Origin: Epiperipatus broadwayi
Lineage: Eukaryota; Onychophora; Udeonychophora; Euonychophora; Peripatidae
Assembly (NCBI GenBank): GCA_028023455.1
Contig: JAQFVV010000020.1
Span: 11,818,385-11,882,384 of the forward strand
Direction of reading: 5' to 3'
Length of the DNA: 64,000 nt
Shown here: positions 55,073 to 64,000 of the stretch, one piece after another
Layout of the letters: each line of letters starts with the position of its first letter
Position numbering within the stretch: position 1 is the first letter of the stretch
The notes under the pieces: generated by a model
The model's input: the letters and a program-made list of their open reading frames with translations, nothing else
Told to the model about the DNA's origin: nothing
The model's database searches: none
Program-made: the position numbers and the translations under genes

Positions 55073-57434
55073 GTATAATATAATCTTATTACTTCCTAAA
55101 TGAAATACATAATTACGTACGTGGTAGTATTTTAATAATCCGACAACAAAATACGTGTGGTAACCTTAGCATATAATTTATTTTAATATAGTGGCAACCA
55201 ACTTATGACCAATAAATGATATAATTATGATCTTTTAATTTTATCATAAAAATAAATTTTCAAAATTATTATAACACTTTTATGTTTACCTATTTTGTGC
55301 AAAACTATATGTCTGTTTCAATTATAAATGTGTATTGTGATATCATGCATCCATGTGGAGAAATAATAACGAAGACACAAAGCTTTATAATAAATTTACA
55401 ACAAAGTTTATTAATAACAAAAACAAATAACAATCTTTACATTATGTACATTGGATATCCTTACTCTCCTATCACAAAATTATTTTACTAGTTTATACAA
55501 TAAAACCAAACTTCTACTTATTTTACTAGTTAATTCTTATCGTTTAAATACTTAAGAAAGTACAGTATTATTATTATTGGATTTCTTATTTTAGTTTAAC
55601 TTGTTACAAAATGTATTTATTTATAATTATCACTACTACTTTGTATCCCTACTATTTTTTAAAATTATATTTTTATAAAATTACATTCGTAGTAAATATT
55701 CTACAAAATCATAAAACTCTAATTTTATATTAATTATATGGAATCCTACAGATTAAAAAAAAACATTCTTCTACATTTGATATTACGTTTTCTTGTTCAC
55801 TATACAATGCTTATTAATCTAATATACTCATTCAAGCCTTGCTTCGGATGGTAATTACAATTATTAACACACCATGCACAAATATATATGTCTATTACAC
55901 ATTATTGAATTATTTTCTTAACAAACATGCAACATTTATTTTCTAAATATTCTTATAAAAATATTCAAATTTTATTATCACTTAAAAAAAAAAAAAACTT
56001 TGTTTTAGATTTCTCTTTTAAAAATCTTATATTCGTTTCCAAATTGGTTTTAAACTGTATTATATGATTCTTTCTCTCTTTATGATTTTTTTTATACTTT
56101 CACTTTTAAAATTACACAATTCTAACACATTCCAGTAAATAAACTATTCTTACTTAAATGATAACATACCCTCAGTTCTATTTTATTCATTATTTCTGTA
56201 AAATATCTTTCTGACGATGCAGATTCATGAAACATGGATAGCGAAAATAGATGCACAGGATCAAAATAAATAGAATATTATCCGTCATAAACCTTGACAA
56301 TAATGGCACAGTGAATTAAAAAACTATAGAGGAGTGACCTTTGTCTGTCTACCCACCTCTATTATAGGAGTGATGCTAAAGCTATTTCTTCAGCTTTATA
56401 TAACATCAAAGAGTTTAAAAGATACGTAAAGACACTGTCCAAAATATATGTGTTCAGTGATAGTGCTTAGTTAGCTATACTGAAATCACACAAACTAACT
56501 ATGATCCAAATACTTTATTTTTCTTATTTCTTAGCAAAACATCATCTTGGTTTCCTCTACACTAGTACTACCAAGTCACTATCCGATCTTATTTCTCTAG
56601 ATTTTTCTATATAGTACATCGACAAATTCTTATCTACATTTCTAACAATAATAAAATTCATTTTATTTCAAAACTATACAGCTGTTCTCTAAGAAAATCT
56701 TTTACTACTTTTCTCGTATATTTATCATATACAAACTATTTTAAAATATCTAATACTTTGTTACATGAAAGTTCAAAAGAATCACACAATTGTTTTGATA
56801 ACTTATACTATTAATTATACTTGAAATAACTTATTGCATGCATATTTAAAATTATTCTTATCTTAGAATATGTTTTAATGTTGTATAAAATGTGTACTTA
56901 TAATTTTAAAAACGTTCACACATCATTCTTAATCAATAGATGATCTGAAAAAAATACATTATGCATTATGAATAAATACCAAAATTACCAAAACGATCTT
57001 GATCTTCTCGATCGTGTTCTGTAGGCTTCACCATTCCATTAATTCTTGTAGATATTAAAACTTCCATACATACTTTTTATTTTTAAAACCATATTTCTAT
57101 CATTCTATTAAGCTATTATATTTAAATCTCATTATTATTAAATTTATGTTTATATGTTTTCCCTAATCTAATATAGCATTTTATATTTAAAAATAAATTA
57201 ATAAAAAAAATATTTAAATTATATTTACGATACTTCTTCACCAGACTTTCTTGAACCGTTCATATTTAAGCTAAAAAAAAAAATATTTTATTTCCTCTTT
57301 TAGTCACTTAATGTTCTATTTTAAAGTAAAACAATTACTACTCTGTTTCATAAATATTCATAGACGACAATCCTTGGTTTTCACAATATTGTATATAATT
57401 ATTAATTCATGGCATTCTCTTCTACTATTGTCTG

Positions 57435-57644
57435 CTAATATTTTCCCGCGCGACTTTTACGATGCATCTTCTGGGTACATTTATTTAAATATTCAATAAA
57501 ATTTTCTGGTTTCCATGGATCCATTTTTATTAAATCATTTAATTTTATATTTCTTTTAAAAATCAAGCCTTTCTTCCATTGAATACTTTGTAATATTTTT
57601 TCTGATAAGATAAAGTTTTTCGGCTCCTTTTCTATAAAATACAT
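57435..57644 (-). CDS. 69-codon ORF in the solo LTR
   Basis: ATG-initiated; W-K-P-E-N-F-I-E-Y-L near the end and a basic tail H-R-K-S-R-A-G-K-Y. The same DNA in the element G LTRs (about 34435-34650 and 42285-42500) keeps M-D-P-W-K and F-I-E-Y-L-N-K but is broken upstream and by a stop before the basic tail. This suggests an older LTR-encoded frame that is decaying. No family recognised. Confidence 0.35.
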   Translation of the reverse strand: MYFIEKEPKNFILSEKILQSIQWKKGLIFKRNIKLNDLIKMDPWKPENFIEYLNKCTQKMHRKSRAGKY

Positions 57645-57833
57645 AATAGCACTTTCATGTTCTTCTTTACTTTTCCTTTATTTCAAAATTCTTGTACTAT
57701 ATTTTTAATAATGTTTTCCTTTAAAAGATAAACACTCTTTCTTCATCATTATTTTCTTTATAATAAAACGCATATTAAATTTTTTTCATAGAGAAGAATA
57801 AAGTAACTTTAAAGTAGCCTTATAAATTTTGCG

Positions 57834-58013
57834 TCATAATTTTTTCCTGACGGCATGTAACTTCTCTTTTACATTTTCATATAGCGTCCCAATTATCTTT
57901 CTCTGAGTTATAACAATCAGTTTCTGGTTGAGCATAATTAAAGTTGTATTAAGACATTTTCCCAATATTTCTCCTTCGGTAATAAATTTAGGTATTTTCC
58001 CTTGTACTTCCAT
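57834..58013 (-). CDS. LTR-internal 59-codon ORF, copy in the solo LTR
   Basis: Homologue of 34067-34246 with about 12 amino-acid differences but the same length, start and stop. See that entry for what can be said about selection. Confidence 0.45.
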   Translation of the reverse strand: MEVQGKIPKFITEGEILGKCLNTTLIMLNQKLIVITQRKIIGTLYENVKEKLHAVRKKL

Positions 58014-59092
58014 CTCTACTGTAGGTTTTGATTAAATTCGAATAAATTTCCCTGGTAAGACAACTTTTAAAATTAGCAATCCATATCGATACAGTCAAAA
58101 TATATTATATGTTACTGAAGAACTTTTAAATAAATACAAAATTTTAAATTTATATCACTTTTCCAGCTACGATGTTATCAGCTACACAAAAGTGTTACTT
58201 TCCCTTTCACTTACACATTCCTTCTCCCCCTCGCTCTGTATAATTCCTATATTTTGTCTGCTAATTTACCTCCGTTGATTGGTTAATAACTTTATTTTAG
58301 CGCGAACTAATTTATCCATTTTAGTTTTATAACAGACTAGACGTTTAAAATAAAGAATTGATGACGTCATGTCTCAAATATTATTTAGACTAGTATTTTT
58401 AAATTTAATTTTAATTTTACCAAAATTATTTAAACTTTAAAAACAATTATTAAAACAATATTTAATACTTCAACTTGTACTTTAAGATCGATGGCAATTA
58501 TATCTAGTTTTAAATTCACAAACTTTTATTATTATTTTAACAAGCGTGTGTGTGAAGGTATATAATATACAGTCACGTGTTTACTAACTTTATCAAATGA
58601 TTTTTTATTTACGTCTCAGTCTAAATTACCAAAACTGATATATTTTATAAAAAAATTTGGAAAATAATTAAAACTTATAGAACTAAACATAATTCTCACC
58701 ATCCCAAAGTTTATAATAAAATATAATCTATTAATTTTGACTATTAAATATACCTATAACATTACATCTAGCATTTATTTAATTTATTAGTTTTAAAATA
58801 TTATACTCAAATTATTAATATACTTTTAACTATCTATAGCTGTATTATTTTATATGGTCAGCTTTTACAACCATAAGCAAGAATATAATCAAGCTTTATT
58901 TAACTGTTTTCTTTTAAAATAATCTATTACATTTTTATATACCAGGTATTTTCAGCTTAAAATTGTACTATAAAATTTAATTATCCTATTATTATTTATA
59001 TATCATACAAATATAACTTAAAATTTAAAATTTTTTAGTAATTGACCTTTCTACCTTACTATGACCTACAGACAAGGGCACAATATATATAT

Positions 59093-62000
59093 ATGTTCAA
59101 AAGATGGCGCTTTACCAAAACCACCGAACAAGTGTAAAATTTGTTTACATAAACGAAAAAAGAGTCAGAATTAACTACCTCTTTCATTTGCTCACCCCCA
59201 GATCAGCTGATTTCAAGCTGGTTTGCTCTCGTCAGTGAGGGATAGAGTATAGAAACTAGATCTAAACACTGACTCTCAAGTGTTTATGCAAAACGTTTCT
59301 ATCAGATTGCAAGCGTGAATTTTTCAGACCGGTAAAGTCTTCAAACTCAGCCTAGCAAGCCAGAAATTTATATGGGTCTGATCTCAGTTCAGTATCACCA
59401 TATAATCAAAGTCTCTGCAATATATATCATTGCAAGAAAACTTTAAAGGTACATTTATGAAAAACAAAAACAAGTTACTCACGTAACCTACTATCACTTG
59501 TTATTTATGTTCAAAAGATGGCGCTTTACCAAAACCACTGAACAAGTGTAAAATTTGTTTACATAAACGAAAAAAGAGTCAGAATTAACTACCTCTTTCA
59601 TTTGCTCACCCCCAGATCAGCTGATTTCAAGCTGGTTTGCTCTCGTCAGTGAGGGATAGAGTATAGAAACTAGATCTAAACACTGACTCTCAAGTGTTTG
59701 TGCAAAACGTTTCTATCAGATTGCAAGCGTGAATTTTTCAGACCGGTAAAGTCTTCAAACTCAGCCTAGCAAGCCAGATATTTATATGGGTCTGATCTCA
59801 GTTCAGTATCACCATATAATCAAAGTCTCTGCAATATATATCATTGCAAGAAAACTTTAAAGGTACATTTATGAAAAACAAAAACAAGTTACTCACGTAA
59901 CCTGCTATCACTTGTTATTTATGTTCAAAAGATGGCGCTTTACCAAAACCACCGAACAAGTGTAAAATTTGTTTACATAAACGAAAAAAGAGTCAGAATT
60001 AACTACCTCTTTCATTTGCTCACCCCCAGATCAGCTGATTTCAAGCTGGTTTGCTCTCGTCAGTGAGGGATAGAGTATAGAAACTAGATCTAAACACTGA
60101 CTCTCAAGTGTTTATGCAAAACGTTTCTATCAGATTGCAAGCGTGAATTTTTCAGACCGGTAAAGTCTTCAAACTCAGCCTAGCAAGCCAGATATTTATA
60201 TGGGTCTGATCTCAGTTCAGTATCACCATATAATCAAAGTCTCTGCAATATATATCATTGCAAGAAAACTTTAAAGGTACATTTATGAAAAACAAAAACA
60301 AGTTACTCACGTAACCTGCTATCACTTGTTATTTATGTTCAAAAGATGGCGCTTTACCAAAACCACCGAACAAGTGTAAAATTTGTTTACATAAACGAAA
60401 AAAGAGTCAGAATTAACTACCTCTTTCATTTGCTCACCCCCAGATCAGCTGATTTCAAGCTGGTTTGCTCTCGTCAGTGAGGGATAGAGTATAGAAACTA
60501 GATCTAAACACTGACTCTCAAGTGTTTGTGCAAAACGTTTCTATCAGATTGCAAGCGTGAATTTTTCAGACCGGTAAAGTCTTCAAACTCAGCCTAGCAA
60601 GCCAGATATTTATATGGGTCTGATCTCAGTTCAGTATCACCATATAATCAAAGTCTCTGCAATATATATCATTGCAAGAAAACTTTAAAGGTACATTTAT
60701 GAAAAACAAAAACAAGTTACTCACGTAACCTGCTATCACTTGTTATTTATGTTCAAAAGATGGCGCTTTACCAAAACCACCGAACAAGTGTAAAATTTGT
60801 TTACATAAACGAAAAAAGAGTCAGAATTAACTACCTCTTTCATTTGCTCACCCCCAGATCAGCTGATTTCAAGCTGGTTTGCTCTCGTCAGTGAGGGATA
60901 GAGTATAGAAACTAGATCTAAACACTGACTCTCAAGTGTTTATGCAAAACGTTTCAATCAGATTGCAAGCGTGAATTTTTCAGACCGGTAAAGTCTTCAA
61001 ACTCAGCCTAGCAAGCCAGATATTTATATGGGTCTGATCTCAGTTCAGTATCACCATATAATCAAAGTCTCTGCAATATATATCATTGCAAGAAAACTTT
61101 AAAGGTACATTTATGAAAAACAAAAACAAGTTATTCACGTAACCTGCTATCACTTGTTATTTATGTTCAAAAGATGGCGCTTTACCAAAACCACCGAACA
61201 AGTGTAAAATTTGTTTACATAAACAAAAAAAGAGTCAGAATTAACTACCTCTTTCATTTGCTCACCCCCAGATCAGCTGATTTCAAGCTGGTTTGCTCTC
61301 GTCAGTGAGGGATAGAGTATAGAAACTAGATCTAAACACTGACTCTCAAGTGTTTATGCAAAACGTTTCCATCAGATTGCAAGCGTGAATTTTTCAGACC
61401 GGTAAAGTCTTCAAACTCAGCCTAGCAAGCCAGATATTTATATGGGTCTGATCTCAGTTCAGTATCACCATATAATCAAAGTCTCTGCAATATATATCAT
61501 TACAAGAAAACTTTAAAGGTACATTCATGAAAAACAAAAACAAGTTACTCACGTAACCTGCTATCACTTGTTATTTATGTTCAAAAGATGGCAACCACCA
61601 AACAAGTGTAAAATTTGTTTACATAAACGAAAAAAGAGTCAGAATTAACTACCTCTTTCATTTGCTCACCCCCAGATCAGCTGATTTCAAGCTGGTTTGC
61701 TCTCGTCAGTGAGGGATAGAGTATAGAAACTAGATCTAAACACTGACTCTCAAGTGTTTATGCAAAACATTTCCATCAGATTGCAAGCGTGAATTTTTCA
61801 GACCGGTAAAGTCTTCAAACTCAGCCTAGCAAGCCAGATATTTATATGGGTCTGATCTCAGTTCATTATCACCATATAATCAAAGTCTCTGCAATATATA
61901 TCATTGCAAGAAAACTTTAAAGGTACATTTATGAAAAACAAAAACAAGTTACTCACGTAACCTGCTATCACTTGTTATTTATGTTCAAAAGATGGCGCTT

Positions 62001-63270
62001 TACCAAAACCACCGAATAAGTGTAAAATTTGTTTACATAAACGAAAAAAGAGTCAGAATTAACTACCTCTTTCATTTGCTCACCCCCAAATCAGCTGATT
62101 TCAAGCTGGTTTGCTCTCGTCAGTGAGGGATAGAGTATAGAAACTAGATCTAAACACTGACTCTCAAGTGTTTATGCAAAACGTTTCAATCAGATTGCAA
62201 GCGTGAATTTTTCAGACCGGTAAAGTCTTCAAACTCAGCCTAGCAAGCCAGATATTTATATGGGTCTGATCTCAGTTCAGTATCACCATATAATCAAAGT
62301 CTCTGCAATATATATCATTGCAAGAAAACTTTAAAGGTACATTTATGAAAAACAAAAACAAGTTACTCACGTAACCTGCTATCACTTGTTATTTATGTTC
62401 AAAAGATGGCGCTTTACCAAAACCACCGAACAAGTGTAAAATTTGTTTACATAAACGAAAAAAGAGTCAGAATTAACTACCTCTTTCATTTGCTCACCCC
62501 CAAATCAGCTGATTTCAAGCTGGTTTGCTCTCGTCAGTGAGGGATAGAGTATAGAAACTAGATCTAAACACTGACTCTCAAGTGTTTATGCAAAACATTT
62601 CAATCAGATTGCAAGCGTGAATTTTTCAGACCGGTAAAGTCTTCAAACTCAGCCTAGCAAGCCAGATATTTATATGGGTCTGATCTCAGTTCAGTATCAC
62701 CATATAATCAAAGTCTCTGCAATATATATCATTGCAAGAAAACTTTAAAGGTACATTTATGAAAAACAAGAACAAGTTACTCACGTAACCTGCTATCACT
62801 TGTTATTTATGTTCAAAAGATGGCGCTTTACCAAAACCACCGAACAAGTGTAAAATTTGTTTACATAAACGAAAAAAGAGTCAGAATTAACTACCTCTTT
62901 CATTTGCTCACCCCCAAATCAGCTGATTTCAAGCTGGTTTGCTCTCGTCAGTGAGGGATAGAGTACAGAAACTAGATCTAAACACTGACTCTCAAGTGTT
63001 TATGCAAAACGTTTCAATCAGATTGCAAGCGTGAATTTTTTAGACCGGTAAAGTCTTCAAACTCAGCCTAGCAAGCCAGATATTTATATGGGTCTGATCT
63101 CAGTTCAGTATCACCATATAATCAAAGTCTCTGCAATATATATCATTGCAAGAAAACTTTAAAGGTACATTTATGAAAAACAAAAACAAGTTACTCACGT
63201 AACCTGCTATCACTTGTTATTTATGTTCAAAAGATAGTGCTTTACCAAAACCACTGAACAAGTGTAAAAT
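59093..63270 (+). repeat. 414-bp satellite, ten tandem units plus a partial
   Basis: Units start ATGTTCAAAAGATGGCGC at 59093, 59507, 59921, 60335, 60749, 61163, 61577, 61981, 62395 and 62809, with a partial at 63223. The period is 414 bp except the unit at 61577, which lost about 10 bp. Units are near-identical by eye. Composition is richer in G+C than the neighbourhood. No coding frame. Each unit has AGATGGCGC, the palindrome ATCAGCTGAT and TTACTCACGTAAC. Confidence 0.97.
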
Positions 63271-63281
63271 TTTACACTTGT
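63258..63281. repeat. 24-bp perfect palindrome at the array turn-around
   Basis: Centred between 63269 and 63270: ACAAGTGTAAAA is followed by its exact complement. It is made where the last direct unit meets an inverted unit. Confidence 0.9.
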
Positions 63282-63286
63282 TTCAT

Positions 63287-63724
63287 GAGTAACTTGTTTT
63301 TGTTTTTCATAAATGTACCTTTAAAGTTTTCTTGCAATGATATATATTGCAGAGACTTTGATTATATGGTGATACTGAACTGAGATCAGACCCATATAAA
63401 TATCTGGCTTGCTAGGCTGAGTTTGAAGACTTTACTGGTCTGAAAAAATTCATGCTTGCAATCTGATAGAAACGTTTTGCATAAACACTTGAGAGTCAGT
63501 GTTTAGATCTAGTTTCTATACTCTATCCCTCACTGATGAGAGCAAACCAGCTTGAAATCAGTTGATCTGGGGGTGATCAAATGAAAGAGGTAGTTAATTC
63601 TGACTCTTTTTTCGTTTATGTAAACAAATTTTACACTTGTTCGGTGGTTTTGGTAAAGCGCCATCTTTTGAACATAAATAACAAGTGATAGCAGGTTACG
63701 TGAGTAACTTGTTTTTGTTTTTCA
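63287..63724 (-). repeat. Inverted terminal unit of the 414-bp satellite
   Basis: A complete unit in reverse orientation plus 24 bases of a next one (GAGTAACTTG recurs at 63287 and 63701). It carries more private differences than the direct units, and ends directly in (AT)n. Confidence 0.95.
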
Positions 63725-64000
63725 TATATATATATATATTTATGATTATTATATTCGATGCCAGCATAGTGAAATAAAATTCAAACACTTCCAAGTGTAG
63801 CACAGTTAAAAATAGGTTTATCCACACTTTCTATAGATAATTTTCCTTAAATGAATTCATAGATTTATTACAATCTACAAAACAAACTTTTTGAAATCAT
63901 TTATTGATTTATTTATTTTGTTTTTCCTTCCATGGTGATATCTGATCTTGGCATTTTTAAAACATTTTAAAATATTATTAATTCACATGTTACACAATAA
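63725..64000. other. (AT)n then AT-rich DNA, nothing recognised
   Basis: Starts with ATATATATATAT, mirroring the left side of the array at 59083. Confidence 0.5.

Larger units (their letters stand above)
54452..59082 (-). repeat. Solo LTR of the element G family, inverted and diverged
   Basis: About 4.63 kb, full length, matching the LTRs of element G end to end in reverse orientation (starts TGTGCCCTTGTC at 59082, ends GGACAGA at 54452). It differs from them by many substitutions and indels, roughly a tenth of positions in the stretch I compared. Both outer sides are (AT)n, which fits a target duplication, and there is no PBS or gag next to it. This indicates a solo LTR formed by recombination between two LTRs. 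An expanded (AAT)n run lies inside at about 55009-55071. Confidence 0.88.

Noticed and set aside
59093-63222. CRISPR-like or gene array
   Set aside because: The whole 414-bp unit is repeated without variable spacers and without open frames; it is a satellite.

Overview
The window looks like intergenic DNA from the nuclear genome of an AT-rich invertebrate animal. By eye it is strongly AT-rich, and it is crowded with eukaryotic mobile elements: Ty3/gypsy-type and gag-only LTR retrotransposons, Penelope-like elements (PLEs), LINE fragments, tRNA-derived SINEs with target-site duplications, Tigger/pogo-like and fold-back DNA elements, and hammerhead-ribozyme repeats. I found no bacterial, organellar or viral genome organisation and no convincing host protein gene. 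The sequence alone does not let me name the phylum.

Layout. 0-4.3 kb: decayed PLE pieces in both orientations (RT-domain and GIY-YIG remnants), a MITE, a SINE, a LINE tail and a near-perfect palindrome. 7.1-12.7 kb: an LTR element with ~1.56 kb LTRs whose internal region encodes only two short basic/coiled-coil ORFs. 13.3-18.1 kb: three SINEs, an unidentified decayed coiled-coil gene, a 0.8 kb inverted-repeat element carrying a well-formed type I hammerhead ribozyme, and an RT remnant. 21.0-26.5 kb: a complete but inactivated Ty3/gypsy element on the minus strand (gag, zinc knuckles, protease, RT, RNase H, integrase) with LTRs, PBS, PPT and a 5-bp target duplication. 26.8-27.7 kb: a second inverted-repeat element with hammerheads and an 8-bp target duplication. 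29.8-31.8 kb: PLE copies joined tail-outward.

33.0-45.5 kb: the most striking structure. This is an LTR element with ~4.6 kb LTRs around only 3.2 kb of internal DNA that encodes a long coiled-coil Gag and no pol. A diverged, full-length, inverted solo copy of the same LTR lies at 54.5-59.1 kb. All three LTR copies keep an uninterrupted 59-codon ORF and a conserved hairpin. Between them are a 229-bp (AAT)n run, a 1.15 kb Tigger/pogo-like element, a 432-bp fold-back, a third plus-strand hammerhead, a long (AT)n run, two more SINEs and a LINE RT remnant.

59.1-63.7 kb: a 414-bp satellite with ten near-identical head-to-tail units, ended by a perfect palindrome and one inverted unit, bounded on both sides by (AT)n. 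The rest is AT-rich DNA in which I see nothing definite. Elements here depend on each other in trans: the gag-only LTR elements need pol from elsewhere, the SINEs need a LINE, and the fold-backs need a transposase. The best candidates for something undescribed are the hammerhead inverted-repeat family and the giant-LTR gag-only element.
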